Shown here in pieces: positions 1 through 9,865 of a DNA stretch of 64,000 bases; within the stretch, counting starts at the first letter, position 1; the number at the start of each line of letters is the position of its first letter. Under the pieces are notes generated by a model. The model saw only the letters and a program-made list of their open reading frames with translations. It was not told where the DNA came from and ran no database searches. The stretch spans positions 2,604,001-2,668,000 of the forward strand of contig JAHLEZ010000001.1 of NCBI GenBank assembly GCA_020726505.1, in the 5' to 3' direction. The DNA is from Leptodontidium sp. MPI-SDFR-AT-0119. Its lineage: Eukaryota; Ascomycota; Leotiomycetes; Helotiales; Leptodontidiaceae. Made by a program: the position numbers and the translations under genes.

Positions 1-478
1 CACTTGGGCTGGTTGGTGTAGCCCCTCCAGTAGGAGCAGGAGTAGCTTCACCGCCACCACTACCCCCAGAACCAGAACCATTCCCAGTAGGAGTGGGTTC
101 AGATCTACCTCCATCACTGCCTCCTGAACCTGAACCATCCCTAGTTGGAGCAGCTTCAGATCCGCCTCCACTCCCAGAGTCCGAATCGCCTCCTGTAGCC
201 GCAGGTGCCTTTATCCCCTTTGTCTTGGTGGCTTTAGGTTTCGTGGATTCTTTAGATTTGGTCGACTTAGCCTCAGACTTGTCTGTTGCCTTAGCCTTTG
301 TGCTGTCTCTGGTTGCCGCCGCTGCCATACCGGCATTGCCAACGATTGGAGTAGCTTCCACACTTGAGTTGGATGGGCGGTCGAGACCACAGTCTTGACG
401 AGCTTTCATGTTGGAAGGAGCAGCACTAACACTGCAAACAAAAGCCAACGCGGCAATTTGGACCATAGAGAACTTCAT
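1..478 (-). CDS. Secreted Lys/Ser/Gly-rich repeat protein (3' end outside window)
   Basis: An open frame starts at the ATG whose complement is 476-478 and runs without a stop to the window edge, giving about 159 visible residues. The first 19 residues (MKFSMVQIAALAFVCSVSA) are a typical signal peptide, so the product is probably secreted or wall-bound. A Lys/Ser/Thr-rich stretch follows, then imperfect 19-residue repeats such as NGSGSGGSGGGEATPAPTG. Only one Cys is seen in the visible mature part. Such low-complexity tails are common in fungal wall and surface proteins; I do not recognise a family. The C-terminus, which could carry a GPI signal, lies outside the window. Confidence 0.75.
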   Translation of the reverse strand, partial: MKFSMVQIAALAFVCSVSAAPSNMKARQDCGLDRPSNSSVEATPIVGNAGMAAAATRDSTKAKATDKSEAKSTKSKESTKPKATKTKGIKAPAATGGDSDSGSGGGSEAAPTRDGSGSGGSDGGRSEPTPTGNGSGSGGSGGGEATPAPTGGATPTSPS

Positions 479-2240
479 GATGAAAGTGTAAAGTTGGTTG
501 AAGTGAAGTTTGTGAAGAGCACAGAAGAACGTAGCCAATGCTATGGAAAGCTAATGAAGTCGCGGAGCCAGGCGATGAAATGAAGGTTGGATTGTGAAGA
601 ACAATGAAGGACTTGAAGAAGTTGGTGCCGAAAGAAGCCATGGAAAGAGCAGACTATCCAAATAAATAGCAGAAGTTGATAGCTCGTGTTAGGGGATGAC
701 AGGTATGGTCGCTCGATAGGCATATTTTTGTTTAGCAGTAATGAAAACAATAAAATAGAGACATAGTCACTTGGCTGCCAAGGGCCATCAGCGAAGGAGT
801 ACCGATGCCAAAGAGGCATGAGTGACAGCGGCAAACTGCTATAACTAGTGAGTGAGCTACTCACTCAAACTAAACTCACTAACGATAGGTTCGAATTTTT
901 GAGTTAAGAATTTTGATAGGACCCAAGTGCTTAGTATGATTTGAAGGTTAAAGCCCAAGATAACTTGAAACTCGTGGCGTCTGCATTCCAGACTTAAGTT
1001 TGGACATCACGTGCGCAAGCACTGTGGTCGAGACAGAAGAAGGCTCTTTCAGGCATGCTAAGTGCAGTACGTTCTCCACACTCATATCTGTGATACTCTC
1101 GTCTCAACTTTTCAGAACGGAACAAAACATAGCAGGGGCATCTTTGCGAAAATGATTGCTGAGTCGCAAAAGCTCGGATTCATTCGATAGTGGTGCCTGA
1201 GACTAGATCTTCAAAATGTTGACCAGTGTATGAGTTTGATCGAAAGTGCCAGTGACTCAAGACTGGATACTTTAGTTATTTGACGCTCCTCGTGCTGAAA
1301 ATAGGTTCTTATGAAGTTGATGCTGTGGTCGGAGGGGAGTGAAATAAGCTAAGATCTAGTCAAAGGGAGCTAAATTGGTGATCTTGGCAGAAGGTTCTTC
1401 ACTCTATTACTAGTTGAACTGAAGTCAAGTGAAGAATATGTCTCATGCTCTCAACCAGTACATGTCCTGGTTGTCCCTCGAAGGGAGAGGCTTAGGGAAA
1501 CCTGCAGCCAGTGCTGAGGATGGGTAAAGACCGAGTCTCGTGGAGCCTAACTGAATCAGTCGCACTCGCTGGGCTCGTAGAGAAGCATGACAAACGGGTG
1601 CTCCAGACTCAATAGTCTCTTATTAATGAGTGGCACCAAAGCAAAGAGCACACAGAAGACTCGTCGCTTGTATCTTGAACCCAGTGGTTGTGTTGTTGTT
1701 AGAGAAGGGGGGAAAAGGCGATCGGATCCGGAGAGGAATAGAAATCTGTCAGATGTGCGGTGCAGCCACGGCCCGCCCGCTCCAAGCGTGCTGGAGATTA
1801 CAATGTCCCTGTGTTCCTGGTGGCGGGCAACCACCATCCTCGGCTCAGCCACATCTCGAAAGATTACAAACTTTGAAAATCGGCAAGTCGAGCTCGGAGA
1901 AAGACAGCTTGAGGGAACTCCGAGTCCTGCCTGTCGTGGCAAACGCTGACTCTGCAAGTACTTCGAAGTATATCTGCATTGTCAGTCACAAGGGCAGAAC
2001 AGCCACATCGTCAGCAGTGGAACACCATTCTTCCAAATGTGTTCTGCAGCCTTCCAATCCAGGACTAGATCGAAATCCGTGATGCCCTCCCCTGGCCTCT
2101 CGATCCAATCCGACGTTGGATCTTATCTTGGCTTGCAGGGCCTTTGCAGAACCTTGTCGATGAGCATGAGGTAATTGCGGTCTTCGACGGCAATAAAACC
2201 TCCACCATGTCGCCGTTCCCTTCCCCTCCTCACCGGCATC
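479..2240. other. Intergenic, no supported gene
   Basis: The part next to 478 should hold the promoter of the secreted repeat protein. Between about 1550 and 2240 several overlapping open frames exist on both strands, but none has a plausible start, splice structure or recognisable protein. An unseen 5' exon of the gene beginning at 2241 could lie here. Confidence 0.4.
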
Positions 2241-3178
2241 ATGTTGGAGCTGAGGGATCGAATTGCGGCTATGGAGTCTGCTCTGCAGAACTCCCACGAA
2301 ACAGAAATACCAGGACCTGTGCGACAGAGCATGGACCATCGATTTGACAAGACAGACCCCGAAGTAGAAGCCGCGCCAGCACCCACTCCAGCACAAGAGA
2401 AAGGCAACCCATTCGAGGCGATAGACCAGGAAGTTCCATTTTACGACAGTATCGCTGCGAAGTTTGGGCTTGGGATCCTCGACGAGGAGAACTTCAACGA
2501 GTACATCGTGTACAACGCCTTTGTAACGAATCTGCGAATCTGCCCGGTGCATTTGGGGGATGGCAGACAGTACTACGTCGAACACAGGTCATTTCTGCCC
2601 AATACACCGGGCGCGATTCTGCGAGAAGGAATTGATAAATCTGGGAAGAGTCTTGGGGCAGCACATCTTCCATTCACGGGTCGGAATAGTATTGGCGTGG
2701 GGGATTTCGATTCGAAGCCGCAGGATGTTGTTTGGGAAAGGATGGGGAATGCTGGATTTTGGACGCATATGAAATACGAGTTTGAGCATGAGGTGAATGG
2801 AGTTAGGAAGACATTTCATTGGATAAGGACGAGAAATAATGTGTTGGATGATCAAGGGGATTTGGTACTTGTTGAAAATGGGAAGGAAGATTTGATATTG
2901 TAGGTTCCGAATCCTCGTGCTCTTGATCCGGGGCTAATTTATTCAGGGCGGAATATATGGGGAAGGGATTGATGAAGTGGAAGAAGAGGGGAAGGTTAAG
3001 GATCAGGGTGATGGATTTCGGAGAGAGTTGGGAGTTGGTGGTACTGTTGAGTTGGGCATCAGTGATTGAGGTATGTGTTTTGTTGGTCTTTGCAGTAACG
3101 ATCTAACATTAGTTTCAGCTTTCTAGACGGCGAGCAAGACTTCGAAGATTTTCTCCAACGCATCTCATTGGCATTTAA
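2241..3178 (+). CDS. Uncharacterised conserved fungal protein, three exons
   Basis: Exons 2241-2899, 2947-3070 and 3119-3178 join in frame to 280 residues. The introns are 47 and 48 bp (GTAGGT...TTCAG; GTATGT...TTTCAG), typical of this genome. The body is rich in aromatic and charged residues (FTGRNSIGVGD, GFWTHMKYEFEHEVNG, KTFHWIRTRNN) and ends in a basic Arg-rich tail (LSRRRARLRR). The pattern of short beta-like segments around VWERM, FHWIRT and LRIRVMDFGESW resembles fungal proteins with a LURP/tubby-like barrel, but this is only an impression. There is no signal peptide. ATG 2241 is the first in-frame Met; an upstream exon cannot be excluded. Confidence 0.6.
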
Positions 3179-3894
3179 AGATCGGAAGAGGGGCATTGAA
3201 GGAGTTTCCGGTGCACTTATAGCGTTTACTTGATAGATTCGGTTATTTCAATCTGTAATGTTACGACGATATCAAATGCATTCAATATTTTCGTGCTTCG
3301 ATATTTTGGCATTGGATCCTCTGCGATGGCTTACCTTTTCAACAGAGTTCTTGTCCAAGTCAAGGGAGCCAAATACATGATCTTGGCACGGTATCATGTC
3401 CCTGGTGCTATCGATGCAGAAGTGAAGTACTGGATTCATAGTTTTGCGTTGTATTTCAAGCCAAACACCCCTTCAAGAAACAGAACATCAGAGGCCGAGC
3501 AAACTAGGCATGCCTCGAACCCTAGAAGAGATCGATTGAAACCATTGCACTGCGAGATGAAGTTGCTGATTATGGATTAGCTTTAAATTCAGAAATTCCA
3601 CCGTTAGCAATGGACTCAAATCTTACAGGTTGAGCAGCTTACCAGCTGTCTGGTCAAACTTCAGGTGTGGGGTTGCGTGGCGAGCGGACGGAGGCTGAGG
3701 TTGGCGGGTCGAGAATCAAAATGATTTTTTTGATAAAAGTGAATTGATGTTGGATAAGGTTGGGGGCTTTGAACCTGGATGTCGAAATCAGCCCTTGTAA
3801 GGATAGATTTCACGGATTTCGATGTTGAAAGTTTCGTGATGACCGAATCGAAATGTCAATGGCTGAGTAGAGAGCTGTAGCTCAATGAGGTAGT
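3179..3894. other. Intergenic, nothing recognised
   Basis: Downstream of the three-exon gene. The only long open frame (3230-3580) has no ATG start and no recognisable protein. I see no RNA gene or mobile element here. Confidence 0.4.
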
Positions 3895-4255
3895 GAGCTG
3901 CCTGATTTGCGTATTATCATAGGCTTGACTAATGAGGGATTCGACGGCGGCAGCACCGGGAAGCTTCTTCATCTCTGTATCAAAGTGATACTAAGAAACG
4001 TGAAATTCTACTCCTGCTGTGTTAGAAAGTTTCTGGATCTCTGTGTAGGGGTGATTTTGAGAGACGAGGGATCCAACAAGTGTAGTGCTGAGACGTATCC
4101 GAACCTTTGCCTCGAAATAGTCCTGAGAAACGAGGAAACTGAGCAATGCAACACTGGGGAGTCTCTGTAGTTTGTGTCAAGGTAGTCTCGAGAGACGAGA
4201 GATTTAATTGATATATCACTCTGAAGTTTCTGAAATTTTGTGTTAAAATGAGTCT
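3895..4255 (+). repeat. Imperfect tandem repeat, period about 66 bp, about 5.5 copies
   Basis: Units begin near 3895, 3961, 4027, 4093, 4159 and 4224. The first four stay in one frame, each encoding 22 residues of the form [KT]-x-x-x-LC-x-x-V-x-LR-N-E-x(4)-C-x-T-G (for example KFLDLCVGVILRDEGSNKCS). Copy 5 is 65 bp and contains stops; copy 6 is truncated. Copies are about 55-70% alike by eye, so the array is old. It ends about 210 bp before the HNH-type gene. It may be a relic of a repeat protein or a diverged minisatellite. Confidence 0.7.
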
Positions 4256-4465
4256 TTTTCAAAGGGTAGACAGTATCTCGAGTAGTACACGGACCACACA
4301 GACTTGCCCATCAATCTCAGACACAAATTCGTATTATCTTCTGCTTCCACGTCTTCCTCAAGAACAAAGCATCGCGACAGTATCTCCGTCCCACGTTCGT
4401 GCCTCCTTCTAATCATTTCCCTCTCTTCAATCTTACATTTCTCTTACTTTGGAGCTGTGAGGGCC

Positions 4466-6203
4466 ATGGAAAGCGATAGAACCCGTGTTCTTCGTATCGC
4501 TCGTAACGCAGAACTTGTGCACCCTGACCTCCCTTTAGTTGAGGCATTCCTCAACGACGCTGTGGATGGCGAGCGAGCTGCAAAATATTTGCTGCAAACA
4601 TACGCCGATTGTAGTGATGTGAACTTCACGCGGTTTGTCAAGGACTGGAGGGACCTGGTGAACCTTTGTAAGTTTCAACCCAAGAATGAGGTGAGCACAT
4701 CGCTGAACACCAAAGTCTATGTGGAAACTCCTTACTCAAGATATCTGAGTTGGGCTCAGAAGAAACAAGTTGCACGACGAGATGATTACCGATGTTGCCT
4801 AACAGGAGAGCAATGCCGATTCTGGAACCTTTGGGATGTGTTCCCCATTATCCCACCGACCGCATTGTGTATACGTGAAGTAAGGCAACTAACTCTGAGA
4901 GTATGTTTCGGGCGAATTTCTGATTTTATTTGTAGCACAGGCTGTATGAGATGCTTGGCGCCTTTACCTCGTCCTTTCACCGAGATTTGCTCGAAGACCA
5001 AACTCTGGAGAATCAAAGTCGTAATCGATGGACGTTGAGTAAGGGCGCGGCGATGTTTTTTTCCAGCGGGGCTATCAGACTTGAAAATTTAGAAGGAACA
5101 AAGGTTCAGACGTCCTCATCCTTGGTTTTATTCCCACTGACTCTGTCCAGTACGAAGTCCTCGATAACCACATTGGCGGCGAAGCTCCGGCATTTTATAC
5201 GTTCCGCCGACTGTGCGATTGGAAATGTGATCTAGCTGATTACTCAAACTCTGGAATCGAAAGTCCTGATCAGGAACTTCTTGACATACGCTCTCGATTC
5301 TCCCGGAGCCTAATGTGGACCGACATTGCTACCAAAATAAACTGTCGCCCATGCTTACGTCGGAGCCAGAACACGGGCGGTAGCCCCCTCAAACGGACGA
5401 TCATTTCTACTTTGCTCGCAATCTGGTCCAAGTTCCCCAGCTTCATCCGATTCCAAACATACAGACTTCTCAAAACCGCTGGATCATACCTCTATGGGTC
5501 TCACAACATGGGAATCCAGAGATTGCCATTCGGAATGTACCTCAAATACGGACCACAATCTGAAGCAGAACGACATGCCGGAGAATTCAACTCTCTCAAG
5601 ATTGTACAAAGCCAAACTTCCATCCCCGTCCCACATCCTATCGATCACCTGCTCTCACGCACTGAGTCCTTCCTCGTCACATCTCGCATCGAAGGTGGGC
5701 CGGCCGGTCTCGCTGTGGATGAATGTAGCGATGAGGAGATGCATCGGATGGCTGAGGATTTGCGTTCCTGGATCGCGGAATTACGTCTTATCAAAGGGAA
5801 TAAAGACTCGAAGTACGCGATCACTAACGCTACCGGGGGCCCTTGTCTCGATTACCGCATCAGTGGCAACCGAGTAGGTCCTTTTCCCAGTGAGAAAGAA
5901 TTCAGCGAATCTTTATGCTTGGGAGCACTTCCTGGATTAATGCATCGTACTGATCACAAGATTGTTTTCACGCACGCGGATCTAAATATGAGGAATATTA
6001 TTGTCGAGGACGGGAGGATTACTGGGATTGTGGATTGGGAGAATGCGGGCTTCTTTCCCGAGTATTGGGAGTATACTAAGTGTCATTTTGGGGTCAGGAT
6101 ATCGAAGAGATGGCCGAAGATGATAGATGCCGCGTTTGGAAATAAATATGAGGCGGAGTTGGGGATTGAGAGGCAGTATTGGGAATATCATAGCGGTTGG
6201 TAG
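4466..6203 (+). CDS. HNH-nuclease-like domain fused to APH-type phosphotransferase domain
   Basis: Exons 4466-4879, 4936-5103 and 5151-6203 join to 544 residues. ATG 4466 has a good context (GGGCCATGG). The N-terminal part holds the fungal HNH-like signature: ARRDDYRCCLTG about residues 102-113, then WDVFPIIPP and a long helical segment. The C-terminal part has the phosphotransferase (APH/choline-kinase fold) catalytic loop HADLNMRN and the metal-binding Asp in GIVDWENAGF. The second intron (5104-5150, donor GTTCAG) is weaker, but removing it restores YEVLDNHIGGEAPAFYTF, a block usual in these proteins. No signal peptide; cytosolic or nuclear. Substrate unknown. HNH-like domains of this fungal type often lack full nuclease residues, so nuclease activity is not assumed. 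Confidence 0.75.
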
Positions 6204-6394
6204 ACGAGAATCCTGAGATGTCGAACCCAGCGACATGGTTACGCCTTCACGCCTGCATTGTCTCGCTCCGCCTGCCTCGATCGCATTGGACAGAGTCTTT
6301 CAGCCTCGTTGATCTCCCCGTATGCTACATGAAGTCAAGCGTGCCAGCCCCCAGGTATCGAACGAGATGCCTCGTGATGTCGAGACGCCGGGTT
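6204..6394. other. 3' flank of the HNH-APH gene
   Basis: Short stretch between the stop codon and the palindromic element; nothing further recognised. Confidence 0.3.
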
Positions 6395-6503
6395 GTACGG
6401 AGGTACAGGCCCAAAGTTTTGTCTCACCGCCTTTTTCTGCCCACGTATTTTGCAGTGGCAGAACCGGGCGGTGAGACAAAACTTTGGGCCTGTACCTCCG
6501 TAC
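6395..6503. mobile_element. 109-bp near-perfect palindrome (fold-back or TA-flanked MITE)
   Basis: Arms 6395-6431 and 6467-6503 are exact inverted repeats of 37 bp (GTACGGAGGTACAGGCCCAA... and its complement). The 35-bp loop contains a further inverted pair (TTCTGCC / GGCAGAA). TA dinucleotides lie one base in from each end (6396-6397 and 6501-6502), which fits a Tc1/mariner-type MITE with TA target duplication. As the TA is part of the palindrome, this cannot be proved from one copy. A structured 3' UTR element of the preceding gene is the alternative. Confidence 0.6.
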
Positions 6504-6527
6504 GACTGTCCAGCGCTGAGGAGAAGG

Positions 6528-6795
6528 TAACGAGCCTGGGACCCAAAGTCCGTGTTTTTAAGGCGTTTCGCTAATAAACCCACCCCTCAAGCAAATTCTT
6601 GGCATTTGATTTTCAAGAAAATTAAAATTTTAATTAGATTTTGGTTAACAAGAGCTGTTCATTTACGATATTTGTGAGTTGCAAGACTACATAATATGTG
6701 GTTGTTTTGTTTTGTTGTAGTAAAGATGGCGACCTAGGTTGGGTAGGGCCTGGAAATGTCGCTAAAAACACGGACAATGGAACCCAGGCTCGTAA
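6528..6795. mobile_element. 262-bp MITE with TAA target duplication (Harbinger-like)
   Basis: The element 6531-6792 begins CGAGCCTGGG and ends CCCAGGCTCG. The terminal repeats continue after an 8-bp mismatch with a second matching block (TCCGTGTTTTTA / TAAAAACACGGA). It is flanked by direct TAA repeats at 6528-6530 and 6793-6795; 3-bp TWA duplications are usual for PIF/Harbinger elements. The interior is AT-rich and has no coding capacity, so it would depend on a transposase elsewhere. Confidence 0.7.
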
Positions 6796-7319
6796 GAACA
6801 TCTCCTAATTTCTTGTCGGCCTTGTGTTGAACAATTTCGTTAGTTAACATACTTACTCTCGTAGTCGCAGCGCTCCACTTGGGTGTTAAGCATCGTTCGG
6901 GTTCTTTAAGTTCTCTTCATCGCTGGCCGTGTTCGAGATTGAAGCAGCCCACGTTCGAGAGAATGATAGTGACGCCGGTGCCATGCGGGGCTCTGCCACA
7001 TTTTCGTGGCACCGCAGTTTAGGCTCCTCGTCGCTCACGATCCATGACATATATTCTTCTTTCGAATCGAGCCCGCTGAAGTTAAATCGCAACCCATCGC
7101 ACAAGAACCAACAACTTACGGGTACCAGAAAGATTCATCCGGCGACAGCAGGATTTTTTCAACGAACTGCAACAAAGTCATCTGTGTTGGGCTTCACTAA
7201 TACACGAATCCGATCAAACTACGTTGTCTAGGTGTCGCAGACGTTTCCGATCTATTCGAGCATCAAACGGAGGGATCTTGGAAAGGCACTAGATCGAGGC
7301 GCCTTTTGGCCCACGCACC

Positions 7320-7724
7320 ATGGCGAGGACAGCTGCGGACAAGGAGAATCTCAGGTCATGGGCCGCACAGAAGGTAGGTTTCATCGCAGCCAACAGTATA
7401 CTTACTATACAGCACGCGATAACTCTTCTCTAGATAAGTGGTCGACAAGATGTGGTACTCAAGGGGGCAGAATCGACTGGAGGGGACACTGAGATCAATT
7501 ATGAAACTGGGGGATATGGCTCTGGAGATATATGTCAAGCTGTGATTGACAAGAAGAGCGGGAATGGATATGTATGCATTATCGATGAATCTACTGGCTC
7601 TGCATCAGAACATTACAGAACAGTTCCTGATCAGGCACCTGGCTACAAGCTTGTTGAGATAGAAGCTGGTCAAAAATGTATGCGCTACGGTTCTTGTGCG
7701 GTATTGTACATCGTTCGATCATGA
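7320..7724 (+). CDS. Small hypothetical protein, two exons
   Basis: Exon 7320-7373 (ATG in ACCATGG context) is joined over a 60-bp intron (GTAGGT...TCTCTAG, 7374-7433) to 7434-7724, giving 114 residues. The product starts MARTAADKENLRSW and has four Cys (DICQAV, GYVCII, GQKCMR, GSCAV). No signal peptide or transmembrane segment is seen. I do not recognise a family. The splice signals and continuous frame are the only support; a longer 3' part with another intron is possible. Confidence 0.4.
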
Positions 7725-8708
7725 AAAAATTTAATAGCAGAGTTCCCCCCTGCCTTGCTTAAGGCATGCAAGAACGGCTCGAGAATTTTCTTCAAAAAGG
7801 TATGGACTTTGGTTCCTGTATGTCTGGGCCATCCAGACTCTCTTATGTTCTTCATCCGTGACGACGCCGCTATGTACGCGGGACCTGGTCCTTTTCGATT
7901 CTCGCAAGCATGCTTTGCAAGGTTTGGAAGGCCTCCTCGAGTTGTGAAAGGACTTGGTGTCTTCCACAGATGATAGGAAGAATCCAATAGATTTATTTGC
8001 AGATATTGTGATTCGCAGTTGCGTCCCGATCGCCCTCCAGACACCGTTTCAGTTATCCAGCTTGGACTAATTTCTAACCTCGAAAACTTATATGCATAAT
8101 AACGGAGGCCATTCTCATAGGGGGATGGAAACTCGGAGTCGAACTCATGGAGATGCCAGCGATGCAGGTTGCTGTTAAGTTGGGCATAGTCATGCCACTG
8201 TCGTACCACATTTTGTGGCTGCTGAGATAAGGTTTGAATTTATCAGAAGGGACTCCTGCATCACCACATTGCAGACCGCTCGTTAATTGATTATTTCTTC
8301 CAACCCTTCTGGTCGAAGTTAGCGGTAGCCAGTTCAGAATGCTAGGTACCAAGAGGCTCAATTCCCCAGATGAGCGTGATTTTACTTTGTCATCATAATC
8401 CGAAGTAATCCACCACGCGCGACGGCGCCGCCGACTCGGGATCAACATTAGTACTACGTATGTCCACAGAATCTCCCAATCTCCTTATGGAATAATGCCG
8501 GCGAGCTGAAGATGCTGTTGGTGGAATCATGCCATCAGGTCTTCGTCAGTCTTCTCATGAACCTCACGTGCTATCAAAAGATCAGCCCACCGTCACCTGA
8601 TTAAATTACAGTATATATCCCAATCTATATCTGGGTATGCACTCTTAACAGGCTTATCAACTCCATACACGGTAGTTGTGCCATATTTTGCACAGGAAGC
8701 AACAAACT
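7725..8708. other. Intergenic with overlapping unsupported open frames
   Basis: Minus-strand frames at 7685-8209 and 8074-8448 lie in different phases and could be pieces of one decayed gene (only the second has an ATG), but I recognise no family. The 3' end holds the promoter of the next gene, with a TATATA box at 8612-8617 about 95 bp before its ATG. Confidence 0.35.
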
Positions 8709-9191
8709 ATGGCGCCAAAAACCAACACTACAACCGCCAAAACTCTGCCCAATCCTCCTCTGACAATCGTAATCCGCCTCGCATTCACTTATTTCTGCGT
8801 CGTCTTCTCCACCGGCTTCCTCTTTGGCACCATCCGCCAGCTTTACATCATCCCCACGTACCATCTCCCCCCATCCAACGCCGAAATCATCGAGGCACCA
8901 CTCATGTTCATTGCTGTTATTGTTTGGGCGAATTGGCTAGTCAACCACTACAAGATCCCCGCCAAAGGAACTGTGAGACTGGCGGTTGGACTACTGGGCC
9001 TGGGAATTATGGCTTGTGTGGAATTCATGGGGAGTAGATTTGTGGGAGAGCGGGGTCCTGTAGAAGAAAGTAGGGAGGAATGGGCTGGGGTAGCCAGATC
9101 GCTGTATTTATTTGACTTGATGGTGTTTGGGATTATGCCTTGGATTCTGATGTTGGTGGAAAAGGGACGGAGAAGGCAGAAGGCAGAGTAA
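8709..9191 (+). CDS. Four-helix integral membrane protein, bacterial-like family
   Basis: Single exon, 160 residues, starting at ATG 8709. Four hydrophobic segments: about residues 21-45 (IRLAFTYFCVVFSTGFLFGTIR), 58-78, 88-105 and 127-148. The order 'helix-GF-x-GTIR-x-LY-x-P' then 'E-x-PLM' and a last helix ending in a basic tail resembles small membrane proteins best known to me from proteobacteria. No catalytic residues can be named. There are no introns, unlike most neighbours, which is compatible with transfer from bacteria but does not prove it. Likely in an internal or plasma membrane. Confidence 0.7.
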   Translation: MAPKTNTTTAKTLPNPPLTIVIRLAFTYFCVVFSTGFLFGTIRQLYIIPTYHLPPSNAEIIEAPLMFIAVIVWANWLVNHYKIPAKGTVRLAVGLLGLGIMACVEFMGSRFVGERGPVEESREEWAGVARSLYLFDLMVFGIMPWILMLVEKGRRRQKAE

Positions 9192-9865
9192 CTGAAGTGC
9201 AGAGGAAGTTTGATAACAATTTGATTTGTAGAGACTCTATCATCCACTTGAGCTTGAAATCCTTGACTAATAAAATGCAAAGAATAACTGGCCACTTCTA
9301 TTATGGTTGACTACTAGTGGAGGGGGTTGTGGTGCTGGTGCTGGTTGGGGAATGATGAGTAGAGGGAGGGTTAGTTATGATTAATTGATGTTTGTGAGAC
9401 TGGTTGCTTTTTAAGGATTTTTGCTTGTGCATGTACTTCACATTGCGGGATTGCAAAATGGATGGGTGGGAAAAGGACGATTTACGTGCGTTACCTACTT
9501 TGTTTGGATTTGGGCATGTCTTGGTGTTTGATACTTGATACTTGATGCTCGGCTCAGCTATGTTAGCGAGTCCACTGGAAAAAATTTTAACACCATTTAG
9601 TTGACAATTTTATTTCTGATTCTTCCTAGGCAGCTAGTGTGTTGCGAAGCTGTCCTATTTACCAGGAAGTCTAAGAACACATATGGTTATGCCTGTAGTG
9701 AGCCTGGCCCTTCTAAGCTCTGGTATCAGTTCAGAACATGTGTTTGTATTCACGTTTGTAACCACAGGCGACTTTCATTCAAGAACCGAGCAGCTCCTTG
9801 GCTGGTAGTCTCCCATGATTAAGAAAACGTCGTTTTTTGATCCGCACCACAGTATATCTACCAAC
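9192..9865. other. Intergenic between convergent genes
   Basis: AT-rich 3' flanks of two converging genes with short direct repeats (GATACTTGATACTTGATGC near 9530). No gene or mobile element recognised. Confidence 0.35.

Noticed and set aside
1986..2585. 199-codon minus-strand open frame
   Set aside because: Overlaps the first exon of the spliced plus-strand gene, lacks an ATG and a recognisable product.
3230..3580. 116-codon plus frame
   Set aside because: Starts with TTG, not ATG, and has no protein character.
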